Source of the DNA: Granulosicoccus sp964594905
GTDB taxonomy: Bacteria; Pseudomonadota; Gammaproteobacteria; Granulosicoccales; Granulosicoccaceae
DNA length: 21,837 bases
Direction of reading: 5' to 3'
NCBI GenBank assembly: GCA_964594905.1
Contig: CAZQOI010000051.1
Coordinates: forward strand, 1-21,837
In this document: piece by piece, positions 7,923-16,377 of the stretch
How positions within the stretch are numbered: the first letter of the stretch is position 1
How the letters are laid out: each line of letters starts with the position of its first letter
Made by a program: the position numbers and the translations under genes
Notes under the pieces: model-generated
Database searches by the model: none
Told to the model about the DNA's origin: nothing
What the model saw: only the letters and a program-made list of their open reading frames with translations

Positions 7923-8409
7923 GGCAACACATCCATGCCCTTGTGGTTATGCCAGTGATCCGGCTAGAGATTGTCACTGTACCCTCGATGCTATTGATCG
8001 TTACCAAGGAAGATTGTCTGGACCGTTTCTTGATCGGATTGATTTACATGTGGAATTGACCCGTGAAGAATCGGACTTTGCAGAATTCATGCGTGATGAT
8101 GTCGAGAAATCCACTGCAGTTGAATCTAGTTGCGAGGTACGAGCGCGAGTTGTCTTAAGCAGACAGAGGCAGTTAGCGCGGCAGTCTTGTGTGAATGCGC
8201 AGCTTGACTCACGCAAACTTCTAAAATGTGGCCGATTTACCAGATCAGCGCTGTCGAGGTTCGATTGTTCGATTCATGACCTGAAAATGACACGACGCTC
8301 GGAAGCTCGCTTGCTCAGTGTGGCGTGTACGATTGCGGATTTGGCTGAACGAGAGGAAGTAGTATCTGACGATGTTATGGAAGCACTGATCTACCGGCAG
8401 AAATATTAG
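7900..8409 (+). pseudogene. comM: comM 3' fragment (Mg-chelatase-like ATPase), copy A
   Basis: From about 7921 the translation is ComM-like: HPCPCGYASDPARDCHC (the cysteine-rich signature), then RYQGRLSGPFLDRIDLHVEL, VRARVVLSRQRQLARQ, SVACTIADLAEREEV and EALIYR at the end. This is roughly the last third of a ~500-residue protein. The Walker A/B ATPase part is absent, so the protein cannot work as the helicase/ATPase ComM that supports integration of incoming DNA during natural transformation. The nominal TTG start at 7900 lies in unrelated sequence shared antisense with the HTH gene. The reading frame of the fragment itself is intact. ComM is a known insertion hotspot in other bacteria. Confidence 0.88.
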
Positions 8410-8730
8410 CGGCCTGCTTCAGGTTAAAAAGCAGAATAGATTATCAACGGTGATTGTCCGCCGCTGATGGACCTGGCAACTTGATCCGAAGTGTCGAAAC
8501 TTGATGCCTTTTGGGGCGTGATTATGGGCTAGGTTTTTTGAAGCGCACAGCAAAGACTTACGCTAGCGCGTAAACTTCAGTCAATGAGTGAAATTGGTGA
8601 TTTCAAATAATGATGTTGTGCTCGGCAACGTACATGAAAAAAAATTCTACTGCCCATAAGGGTAAGGAAGCCATCAGAACGTTGCGAACTGAAATTTTTG
8701 TAATTACACTGTTGCTAAAACTTAGGTTAG
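8410..8730. other. Intergenic region with no supported gene
   Basis: No homology is recognised here. A 45-residue frame (8634-8771) starting MKKNSTAHKGKEAIRTL has no ribosome site and is not supported. A small palindrome, TTACGC-TAGC-GCGTAA (8558-8573), is present without a T-tract. Confidence 0.5.
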
Positions 8731-9096
8731 AAGTTTCATCTCGATCAAAGTGTTTGTTGGAAGAGTTATAGCGACGTCGGATACGATGTTAGTAACTTCT
8801 TTAGTCGTGCTCGCAATTACTCCAATGTCAGGCTGACTGGTTCGGTTACTGTAGTCGTAGCGAAATTGATTACTTTTCTATTTGCTGGTTTTTTCACTGC
8901 TCTCACGCAGAGTCAATTCGCACATGCTCAAGCTTGTAGCGATACAAAGTATGTAGTGTCTCAGGTAATTGGAGACATCAAGAGAAAGAGTGCAATTCAC
9001 ATAGCAAGAACCTTCCAAGATCGAAAAAGGTATTTCTGGGTGCTAACCGCGGGGCCGCGCAGCGAACCTGCAGCCGCTTTGAGCGGCTCACATTAA
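8731..9096 (+). pseudogene. 5' fragment of a secreted protein with a signal peptide
   Basis: An open frame runs from 8731 to 9096, but the first usable start in it is a TTG at 8866 (76 residues). From there it encodes a convincing signal peptide (ITFLFAGFFTALTQSQFAHAQA/CSD). Upstream in-frame codons continue with NYSNVRLTGSVTVVVAKL, a long basic N-region like those of the RHS and propeller proteins in this window. This suggests that the real start has been lost. The C-terminus is read from a GC-rich hairpin region (AGPRSEPAAALSGSH) and looks non-native. It is probably the remains of a larger secreted protein, although a small secreted protein starting at the TTG cannot be excluded. Confidence 0.4.
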
Positions 9097-9116
9097 ATAC
9101 GCCCGGCTATGCTGGG
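9049..9116. repeat. GC-rich hairpin cluster upstream of the P47-like operon
   Basis: Three small inverted repeats occur in about 70 bases: GCGG-GG-CCGC (9049-9058), AGCCGCT-TTG-AGCGGCT (9072-9088) and CCCGGC-TAT-GCTGGG (9102-9116, with one G-U pair in RNA). It stands out from the more AT-rich surroundings. It could be a REP-like element, a recombination site or leader structure. No T-tract follows, so it is not a standard terminator. Confidence 0.4.
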
Positions 9117-9157
9117 GTGATCCTTTGTTGTTGTAGTCAATTACTTATTGGAATCGT

Positions 9158-10537
9158 ATGGATACTAATGGTTGGGACATTGTGTCAGCGTGTCGGCAGG
9201 ATGATTTAAATGCGCTTCTTAAGAAGCGCATGGCGGGGAAGCCCCCCACACTTTCCTACAGCGATGGCGGTAAAATCGAAATTGATGTCACCTTCGATCC
9301 CTGGGAAATTTCAAGCTTCGGCACTGACAACACGCTTACTTTGGTTTTGCCCTTCAAAAGTGGATCACTTAAAAATTCCAGTAAATTTGCCACTAATCCG
9401 AAAATCGACCTGGCTGATGTTCAAATTGAAATCCGCATTCAACTGGAATTCGTGGACGATGCCCATGGCACTGCATCAAACCTGGAGTTTCAGTTTAAAA
9501 CAGCCGCCAAATCTCCCCATGACAAAACCAGTGGCGCTGTCTTTGTCATCAATGCCGATCTGAACGGTAAGCTCAAGAGTCGCGATCCCTCTGGCAACGC
9601 TGCCACCGAAATACGCAAACATATCCCTGAAGTGTTGATCAGCAATGCAGATAAACTGAATTATGCGCTGACTTCACTTAGCCTTTCTCCGCCGAATGAT
9701 CTTGCCTGGCTTAAACCGAAGCGCAAACACTTCAATTTCGCGCAAGGTAAAACCGATGCACACGGCCACCAAATGCCTGGCCATTTAGTGGTGAGTACCA
9801 TGGTGAGTGACCGACCGATTGGCTCGACGACGGCAACCGTAGACGAAGCGCTCACAAATAATAGCAACGCGGTAAATATGGCGTTTGATAAACCTATTTT
9901 CATGCGCCACTTCCTGATGCCCCATATTGGGGAAAGTTTTGTGAACTCATCAAATCTGAAGTTCCGTATGGCTGGGGACAAAGTGGCACTCTTCGTCGGG
10001 TTGGATTCTTCTGGTTTTTATATGCCGGCGCAATGCAAGGATGTGGAACATTGGGGCACAGGTTACACACCATTTCTGTATCCATTGGTCATTGAACTCG
10101 ATGACGATGAACTGAAAGTCAGTGCTGATGGTTTCTTTGATGTCACTGGGCTTGCGGACAGCTCGGTGACCTTTTGGATCAAACAGTCGCTCAAAGGCCA
10201 CTTCAACCCCGCAAAGCAGTCAATGTCATTCTCGTCTTCTGGTAAAACGAAATCGGATTATCACAAACACATCCCGGCCTGGATATATATTGTCACCGCC
10301 GGTGCGGCCGCTTTGGTGGCTGGGGTTCTTGCCCTGATTGTTACGGCGGTGGTCGATATCGTCATTGCTGCGGTTACCACTGCCGTCGCCAAGCAGGTGA
10401 CGGCTGCAGGTGGTGGCACCAGTCACATGGGCGATTTGGCTGCGGCCACCATGGCCTGGCCCGGTAGCGACGGCATTGAAGCGACCGACGCCAGCCTTGA
10501 GTCCGCGCTTTTGATCCGCGGCAATTTTTTAACTTAA
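9158..10537 (+). CDS. P47/OrfX-like TULIP-fold protein 1
   Basis: This encodes 459 residues. The N-terminal signature NGWDIVSACRQDDLNALL (4-21) is that of the clostridial P47/OrfX family, and the same box opens the next three genes. P47 and OrfX2 are known to have the lipid-binding-like TULIP fold (tubular lipid-binding). A beta-rich body follows. A long hydrophobic stretch (about 374-412, from WIYIVTAGAAALVAG) comes next, and the tail AWPGSDG (433-439) leads into LESALLIRGN. There is no signal peptide. The ATG at 9158 is chosen because the GWD box begins right after it, though the ribosome site is weak. This is the first gene of the set, 29 bases before the second. The likely role is as a toxin-cluster accessory or lipid-interacting protein. 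Function outside Clostridium is not established. Confidence 0.8.
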   Translation: MDTNGWDIVSACRQDDLNALLKKRMAGKPPTLSYSDGGKIEIDVTFDPWEISSFGTDNTLTLVLPFKSGSLKNSSKFATNPKIDLADVQIEIRIQLEFVDDAHGTASNLEFQFKTAAKSPHDKTSGAVFVINADLNGKLKSRDPSGNAATEIRKHIPEVLISNADKLNYALTSLSLSPPNDLAWLKPKRKHFNFAQGKTDAHGHQMPGHLVVSTMVSDRPIGSTTATVDEALTNNSNAVNMAFDKPIFMRHFLMPHIGESFVNSSNLKFRMAGDKVALFVGLDSSGFYMPAQCKDVEHWGTGYTPFLYPLVIELDDDELKVSADGFFDVTGLADSSVTFWIKQSLKGHFNPAKQSMSFSSSGKTKSDYHKHIPAWIYIVTAGAAALVAGVLALIVTAVVDIVIAAVTTAVAKQVTAAGGGTSHMGDLAAATMAWPGSDGIEATDASLESALLIRGNFLT

Positions 10538-10566
10538 ACAAAAATATTTATAGAGAGGAAAGTCGA

Positions 10567-13080
10567 ATGCGTTATTCCAGGGATCCGGAAGTCCTAGCCG
10601 TTAACCCATCAGCTGAGGTGGACCTGTTCCAATGGGACATTGTGAACGCCACAACATTTAAGGGCATCAACCAATCGATTGCGATCCAGGACAAATCACC
10701 AAAAACCATCAAAACAACTGCAGTTGCGCCTAATATTCCAGTGATTGATGCCGATTGGGGTATCTGGCAAGTGACCACTGGTGGCACTGGTGGTGAGCTG
10801 ATGATGGACCTGCCGCTGGTCTCTGGAACGTCCTCTGTAGAAGTTAAGCGCCCCGATTTCGCGGTGTTGCAACCGCCCGTGACAAACCCAGGCAAGGAAA
10901 GTGAAGTATCGCTTGGGGTAGATAAACTATCGATTATCGGGAGCAATCTCGGCACCGACACAGCCCACGCCTTCAGCACAAAAACGTTCACTTCTGGCAA
11001 AGTTTACTTTGAAGTTACGGTCGTAGCGCTTGGGACTAGCGTAGTAATTGGACTTGCTCCGCTCGACGCACCACTTTCTCGCTTTATGGATGACAGTAAA
11101 TCTATAGCGTATCGTTCTAACGGAAGGGTATACACAGGTGGTGCGCTCACCGGCATAAAAAACTCCCAAGGAAACACTGTGGACGCCGAAAGATGGCTGT
11201 CTGTCGACGCAACCGTTGGTATGGCCATCGATTTTGACGACAAGAAAGTATGGATCCGGGGCGCTGACGGTGCCTGGCAAGGCGAAGGTGCTGATCCCGT
11301 AAGCGGCACAGGTCAATTGGCCACGCTCGACTTAACTAAAGATCTTTATCCACTGGTTGCCGTTCGATCAAATGCCAAAGCGCTGATCAATTTAGGCCAG
11401 CGCCCATTCAAACATCCTGTACCCACCGGCTTTGCACCGGGCGTTAAAGTGAGCGACATTCGTACTGTGCACACGGATTTGAAAGACGCTAACGTGACAG
11501 CGCGAGTGACTCTGAAAAAAATGAATAACGGAGCCAATACCAAAGACCTGCTTGTAAACGATAAAGCAAGCGCCACAACACAAGCGGTAGAAGTGATTGA
11601 AAGCAAAACCGGGGGTGGTGTCAACGGCAGCCAGATGCTCAACGATGTGTTCGAGGCCTGGCTGAACAAGAACATCGTCAATTTCGACAATATCTTCCAT
11701 GCGATTGATTATTCAGCACTGGCATCCAAGGGTGGCCAGGTCCCCGACACCATGAAATGGATCGCACCGAAGTTTACATCTTATGCTGTGCAGGATATCC
11801 CGGCCGCTGATCCTCCCGTGCAGGGTGCGCCTGAGGCGGTCTTTGCCGTGCTTAACCAGGTGGAGGCGAGCACTGTTGATAAGAGCAAGTTGGCCGAACA
11901 GGTTTCCGCCGATCTGCTGGCCCACATCCAAGGTGATGAAAATGCTGTGGTAGCGATTTCCGCAGAGCAACTCACCAAAGAGATCCTGCTCAATGGTGCT
12001 AATGCCACTGCTGGCGAAAATGAAAATCCGAAATTCAAAATCGGTGATGACTCTCGCGTTGTAACCAATGATGCAGAATACAAGTTGCCACTCACAAAGC
12101 TCTTGCTGAGCAAAGAAGCAGTGCAACCCACGGTGCCGAAAGGCGGGTTTGAAATGCGTATAGAAGGGCGGCGCATCAAGGTGAATTATACCGGTCTGCA
12201 CTTTCAAACCAAAGACGCGCAATTGAATCAGGACGAGACCGTCACCTTCGATTTAGAACAAACAATGTTCCTGGAGCTTAAGGAAAACAAAAAAGGCGAG
12301 CACATCCTCTGGCCCACCTTCACTGATCCGCTCAACCCCAAGGACAAAGAAGACAATATGATCAGCAATTGGAATGTCACCATGAAGCTCGATGATGTTG
12401 ACAACACAGGGCTTTGGATCGGCCTCATCTGCGCCGGCGTGGGTGTGTTGTTGCTTGGCGTGGGGTGTGCCGCTGGAGTTTATTTCTGCAGGGCAGGTTC
12501 TGATGCGGCTGTAGTGGCCGATGGTATCGGCACAGAGTTACAGGACAACCCCGGCGTGGCTGCATATGGCCAGATACCCGAGTTCGCCAATGGAGGTGCG
12601 GGCTACGCACCGTTTCCTGAAGCGTCTTATGACGCGGCTGAACACATTTACGATGATCCTGGATCGCGATTGTCAATGGCCGAAATGGACGGCGTTCCTG
12701 TTGTGGACGATACCGCCAGCCAAGCCGCTCTTGGCGCTACCAAAGCTTTACCCCACGGCAGCATCCTCCATCTTGCACACCTTGGGATCGGTTTTCACAC
12801 CCTGCGAGCGATGGGTAACAAAAAGACCGTGAAAGATCTCAATCTTTCAACTCAGGATCTGCAGGCCATCGCCAATAATGACGTAGACAAAACCGCGATC
12901 GGTGCAACGGTTCAGAAATTCCTCGAAACCGCCCTTTCTCCCTTCGATTGGCCGGAAACCACCGGTTTTGATCTCACCTCGGCGCACCTTCAGGGCCCTT
13001 TGCTTTTGCAAGGCAAATTAAAGTCTCGCAGTGTGAAAACATCAAGCATTTCGCTTTTCCGCGGCGGAGAATCCTCATGA
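10567..13080 (+). CDS. P47/OrfX2-like TULIP protein with an inserted SPRY domain
   Basis: This encodes 837 residues, with an AGAGGA site seven bases before the ATG. The N-terminal box is FQWDIVNATTFKGINQS (21-37), aligning with GWD..A of its neighbours. Residues about 113-290 are a SPRY/concanavalin-like domain: GKVYFEV, VVIGLAP, SIAYRSNGRVYTGG, GMAIDFDDKKVWIRG, YPLVAV and NLGQRPFKHPVPTGF. The TULIP sequence then resumes with VTARVTLKKMNNG. Later blocks (MKWIAPKFTSYAV, VVAISAEQLTKEILL, PKGGFEMRIEGRRIKVNYTG) match the third gene (FQWVKPTLLSYAS, IFAISAERFVEKFLL, PPGGLTMRVVEDRLESQFTG). A hydrophobic segment lies at about 616-640 (LWIGLICAGVGVLLLGVG), with a tail at FDWPETTGFDLTSAHLQ. The length resembles OrfX2 plus an insert. 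Its stop overlaps the next ATG (ATGA). It is cytosolic by sequence. Confidence 0.85.
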   Translation: MRYSRDPEVLAVNPSAEVDLFQWDIVNATTFKGINQSIAIQDKSPKTIKTTAVAPNIPVIDADWGIWQVTTGGTGGELMMDLPLVSGTSSVEVKRPDFAVLQPPVTNPGKESEVSLGVDKLSIIGSNLGTDTAHAFSTKTFTSGKVYFEVTVVALGTSVVIGLAPLDAPLSRFMDDSKSIAYRSNGRVYTGGALTGIKNSQGNTVDAERWLSVDATVGMAIDFDDKKVWIRGADGAWQGEGADPVSGTGQLATLDLTKDLYPLVAVRSNAKALINLGQRPFKHPVPTGFAPGVKVSDIRTVHTDLKDANVTARVTLKKMNNGANTKDLLVNDKASATTQAVEVIESKTGGGVNGSQMLNDVFEAWLNKNIVNFDNIFHAIDYSALASKGGQVPDTMKWIAPKFTSYAVQDIPAADPPVQGAPEAVFAVLNQVEASTVDKSKLAEQVSADLLAHIQGDENAVVAISAEQLTKEILLNGANATAGENENPKFKIGDDSRVVTNDAEYKLPLTKLLLSKEAVQPTVPKGGFEMRIEGRRIKVNYTGLHFQTKDAQLNQDETVTFDLEQTMFLELKENKKGEHILWPTFTDPLNPKDKEDNMISNWNVTMKLDDVDNTGLWIGLICAGVGVLLLGVGCAAGVYFCRAGSDAAVVADGIGTELQDNPGVAAYGQIPEFANGGAGYAPFPEASYDAAEHIYDDPGSRLSMAEMDGVPVVDDTASQAALGATKALPHGSILHLAHLGIGFHTLRAMGNKKTVKDLNLSTQDLQAIANNDVDKTAIGATVQKFLETALSPFDWPETTGFDLTSAHLQGPLLLQGKLKSRSVKTSSISLFRGGESS
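10903..11436 (+). other. SPRY-domain insertion within the TULIP gene
   Basis: This segment encodes the SPRY-like domain described for the host gene. The strongest marks are NLGQRPFKHPVPTGF and AIDFDDKKVWIRG, the same pattern as in SPRY domains of phage and bacterial surface proteins. The other three paralogues have only a short loop at this point. Composition is slightly lower in G+C than the flanks (57 of 120 bases at 11041-11160, against 33 of 60 at 11761-11820, counted by hand). Confidence 0.8.
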
Positions 13081-14864
13081 GTTATTGTAACCCCGACAAT
13101 CCGTTTCCGGATCCAGTGATTGAAGAGGAGATCGAGGCGAAACTGGCTGGCAAAGCCCATCAGGTTGGCCTCGAAGGCTGGGACACCGCCAGCATCCTCA
13201 CCATGGATGCGATGAACAAGATTGTGCACGGACAAAAGGTGAAACTGCCCAACCTTAAAGCCACGAGCAGCTGGGGCTTTTCAATTCAGGGTGTTTGGGA
13301 GAGTTGGGACATGTTCCCTGACAAGCATTTTGTCGGTGGCGTGGTGCGCATGTGTTGCAAGCTTAAATCAGGCCAGGCGATTGACCCTAAGGGCAAAAAA
13401 CACGACATCGCTGGCACCCGGGTTTATATCACCGTAACGATTAAATCGGAGGACACACCAGCTATCAAACTGACGGACAAAACAGCCGATCAGAGCCAGC
13501 CTGGCACGGTGCATTCGCTTTTGTTGCAAGACAAGGAGCACAACCACATTGCGGCTGTTACCGTCGATAAGATTGAACCCAATACACCGCCCTCGGTCTT
13601 TACACCCCCGTCACCATTCAAGCCGCTGGTTGAGACGTTCTTTAACGAAACAAGTACGCTTGATGCCTTCAATCCAGTGTTTCACTCCGCGCTACTGAAT
13701 GAAAAAGCAGCGCATGCGAATTTCCAATGGGTAAAGCCGACCCTGCTGTCTTATGCGTCTATTACCAACGCGGGCGGCGATGGCTATTTTGCAGCACTTT
13801 GCAAAACCAACAAGCAAAACCCTGCCTGGAACAAACTCACCAATCAGATCGACGCCTCAGTTGCAGATGCCTGGCCCACAGGTGTCAATTCCATTTTTGC
13901 TATCAGTGCTGAACGCTTCGTGGAGAAGTTCCTTTTAGATGGGGCCGCGCGTTTGTTTGAACACGCCAAACCAGGGGATTTCAAAATTGACGGTGATCAG
14001 CTGATTGTCACTAACAAAACGATGCTGAAATGGGGCAAATTCAAGCTTGGCGACGGCACGCAAGTGGAGCCGACGATTCCCCCCGGGGGCCTCACTATGC
14101 GGGTAGTCGAAGATCGGCTCGAGTCGCAGTTTACGGGTGTCACCTGGACGCATCCGCTGCTTATTGGCAGTGATATCTTCGCGCTGAATTTCACTCAGAA
14201 CGTCTACCTCAAGATCGGCAAAAACTCGAAGGGTGAGCCGGTCTTGATGACCACCAATGACTACAAAGGGCAAAAGAAGAAGAAAGAAGTGCCCGATGTG
14301 CGCAAACCCATCATTGTGGCAAAACCTGATCGTACCGCGGTTACCGCAGATCGCTGGATCCAGATTGTCGGCATGGCGCTTTCAGTTATCGGCATTGGCT
14401 CTTTCGCGGCTGGCAAGTGGATCATTTCAGCCGGTGAAGCGGTGGAAACCGCCAACAGTGTAACCGCCTGGATTAATAGCGCAGACGATATTCTGAATGT
14501 AGCCGCTGATGGAGAAGAGGCGATGAATGCAGTCTCCCAGGCGGATTCTGATCTCAATAATCTGGCGGCCGCCGCCGCCTTTGGCAAAGCAGGAACAACC
14601 GTGCGCTTCCTGGAGCAAGCGCCTTACATGGTGAGGTTTGGCAAGCTCGCGAGCTTACTTGGCGCGATTGCCTATGGTTTTCAGGCATGGAACAAAATCA
14701 AGATCGACAACGATAGGGAGTTTGACCCAGACACAATCCCCTCGCTCACGACCTTTATGGACAATGTCCTGGGTGCAGAGGCCTGGCCCGGCGTCAAGGG
14801 TGCGGAGCTCAAACATGTGCGCCTGGCGCAGTCTCTCCTTCTTTATTTCAACCGAACCATGTGA
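13077..14864 (+). CDS. P47/OrfX-like TULIP-fold protein 3
   Basis: This encodes 595 residues. The ATG overlaps the preceding TGA (ATGA), with GGAGA six bases upstream, indicating translational coupling. The family box is EGWDTASILTMDAMNKIV (33-50), after an acidic N-terminal extension of about 30 residues. The middle blocks FQWVKPTLLSYAS, IFAISAERFVEKFLLDGA and PPGGLTMRVV parallel the SPRY-bearing gene upstream. That makes these two the closest pair by eye. A hydrophobic segment at about 425-452 (RWIQIVGMALSVIGIGSF) is followed by an Asn/Ala-rich helical region and the C-terminal motif EAWPGVKGAELKHVRLAQS. No signal peptide is seen. It could correspond to an OrfX3-like component, but the assignment to a particular Orf is not certain. 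Confidence 0.8.
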   Translation: MSYCNPDNPFPDPVIEEEIEAKLAGKAHQVGLEGWDTASILTMDAMNKIVHGQKVKLPNLKATSSWGFSIQGVWESWDMFPDKHFVGGVVRMCCKLKSGQAIDPKGKKHDIAGTRVYITVTIKSEDTPAIKLTDKTADQSQPGTVHSLLLQDKEHNHIAAVTVDKIEPNTPPSVFTPPSPFKPLVETFFNETSTLDAFNPVFHSALLNEKAAHANFQWVKPTLLSYASITNAGGDGYFAALCKTNKQNPAWNKLTNQIDASVADAWPTGVNSIFAISAERFVEKFLLDGAARLFEHAKPGDFKIDGDQLIVTNKTMLKWGKFKLGDGTQVEPTIPPGGLTMRVVEDRLESQFTGVTWTHPLLIGSDIFALNFTQNVYLKIGKNSKGEPVLMTTNDYKGQKKKKEVPDVRKPIIVAKPDRTAVTADRWIQIVGMALSVIGIGSFAAGKWIISAGEAVETANSVTAWINSADDILNVAADGEEAMNAVSQADSDLNNLAAAAAFGKAGTTVRFLEQAPYMVRFGKLASLLGAIAYGFQAWNKIKIDNDREFDPDTIPSLTTFMDNVLGAEAWPGVKGAELKHVRLAQSLLLYFNRTM

Positions 14865-14871
14865 GGGTGTT

Positions 14872-16368
14872 ATGCAAGCCTATAGCGAGATAGATCTGCC
14901 GCCCGATTTGGCAGCTGCACAAAAAACTCACGAAGCCTCCACCCTGGGGTGGGACACGGTTTTTGCCGTCACTTACGAAGACATCAACGAAGCCATCGTT
15001 AAGCGCAAAAGCTCACCATCGAAGCTCAATATTCCTGCCGGCGGCCCGTTCAATTTTGCGGTCACGGCGGATTTTGCCGATTGGAAAATTTTCCCCGGTG
15101 GCGATGGCAGCGAGGTGTATTTTTTACTGCCGGTGAAAAACCTGAAAGCAAATTATGTGCTGAAAGGCAAACCGGGTGCACTAACGTGCGACGAGATGAT
15201 GATCACCGTGGCGGTGAAACTGGCACTGTTGCCTCATCACGGCCAGGCAACAGACCCCGATGGCAAGGTGCTGCCTGCGCCAGCCCATGGTACAAAACGC
15301 CACGCACTTAAACTGCGCACCAAAGGCACAACGGCGCGCGATCCAATCGCGAGTATCGTAGAAGTGGATTTCCGCAAACCACTCTTCGATGCAGGCACCA
15401 CCAATGTGGATTCAGACGCAGAGATACCTCTGCGTACTGCTCTTGATCGCTGGATGCTTACCCAGATTCAGGTGTTCGAACATATCTTTGCCTTTGTGGA
15501 CCTCAACGACCATATTGACCATGGTGACTTTGCCTTCACCAAACCGGTGACTTCCTCTTATGCGGTGTGTGACAGGCTTGACAAAAAGTCGGGTTTTCTG
15601 GCCATGCTCAGCATGACAACAGATGATCAGGTACCCAGCATTCAACAAGTGGGTACCTATGCTATCCCCGATGGGGCCAACTCGGCTTTTCTCATTCGAG
15701 GCAAGCGGTTCTTGAAGGATATGCTGCAACCGGGTCTTGAGAAGATGTGGCCCAACTTGAAAACCGACATGCTTGAGATGTCGAAAGACAATCGCAGTTT
15801 GCGTATGAAGGATGATATCTCGATCATGTTGCCCCAGGTAAAATCAGATGATGGCGACACTTATACGCCCGAACTTCTCAGCTTCGATTGCGAGATCAAA
15901 GGCAACGAATTGATTGTAACTACATCCACCCAGGTCGAAGTTTCCCTAGGCGTTTATGGTACGTGTTTTTCCCGCTCCTACTTCGAACTTGTCATCGGCA
16001 AGAACAAAAAGGGAGAGCAGATCATTAACTACAAAAAGAGCCGAAAGCCCTCAATCCAAAAAGGGCACTATTCCAAGCCCGGGGTCGAGATAATCGCAGA
16101 GGTCTTGAAAATCATCGCGATCGTACTGGGCATTGTGGCCCTGTTTCTCACAGACGGAGCGGCAATTATCGTTATCGCTGCAGCACTCTTTGCGATGGCT
16201 GGCCGATTTATAATAACTAACCTGCAAGATGATGCGCTGGATGCCGCACCAGGCCTGACACAGATGGCGGCGCATTTCACCGGCCCGATCATATGGACCA
16301 GCAAGGCCATGAAGCTTACGTCAAGCGGCCTGCACAGCTCACTCAGACTGGGAGGGGAATTTGCGTAA
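14872..16368 (+). CDS. P47/OrfX-like TULIP-fold protein 4
   Basis: This encodes 498 residues. The frame is open from 14638, but that would run over 220 bases through the upstream gene in another frame. The ATG at 14872 has GAGGG (14863-14867) four bases upstream and places the family box LGWDTVFAVTYEDINEAI (25-42) near the N-terminus, so it is preferred. Further conserved points are ADWKIFPGGDGSEVYFLLP, FAFTKPVTSSYAV and SAFLIRGKRFLKDML. A very hydrophobic stretch at about 409-448 (VLKIIAIVLGIVALFL, then AAIIVIAAALFAMAG) precedes FTGPIIWTSKAMKLTSSGL. Length and box fit P47 best of the four. There are seven bases between genes, so it is the last member of the operon. No terminator hairpin was seen after it. 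Confidence 0.85.
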   Translation: MQAYSEIDLPPDLAAAQKTHEASTLGWDTVFAVTYEDINEAIVKRKSSPSKLNIPAGGPFNFAVTADFADWKIFPGGDGSEVYFLLPVKNLKANYVLKGKPGALTCDEMMITVAVKLALLPHHGQATDPDGKVLPAPAHGTKRHALKLRTKGTTARDPIASIVEVDFRKPLFDAGTTNVDSDAEIPLRTALDRWMLTQIQVFEHIFAFVDLNDHIDHGDFAFTKPVTSSYAVCDRLDKKSGFLAMLSMTTDDQVPSIQQVGTYAIPDGANSAFLIRGKRFLKDMLQPGLEKMWPNLKTDMLEMSKDNRSLRMKDDISIMLPQVKSDDGDTYTPELLSFDCEIKGNELIVTTSTQVEVSLGVYGTCFSRSYFELVIGKNKKGEQIINYKKSRKPSIQKGHYSKPGVEIIAEVLKIIAIVLGIVALFLTDGAAIIVIAAALFAMAGRFIITNLQDDALDAAPGLTQMAAHFTGPIIWTSKAMKLTSSGLHSSLRLGGEFA

Positions 16369-16377
16369 AAAATAGCG

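Noticed and set aside
8634..8771. Small 45-residue ORF starting MKKNSTAHKG
   Set aside because: It has no ribosome site, no recognisable family, and overlaps the better-supported frame of the broken secreted protein.
9041..9125. Integron attC site in the GC-rich hairpin region
   Set aside because: The hairpins are suggestive, but no GTTRRRY / RYYYAAC core pair was found and no integrase is present.
14638..14871. Upstream extension of the fourth TULIP gene to an ATG at 14638
   Set aside because: It overlaps the third TULIP gene in another frame for over 220 bases, has no family similarity (MASSRAYLARLPMVFRHG), and the ATG at 14872 has a good ribosome site just before the GWD box.
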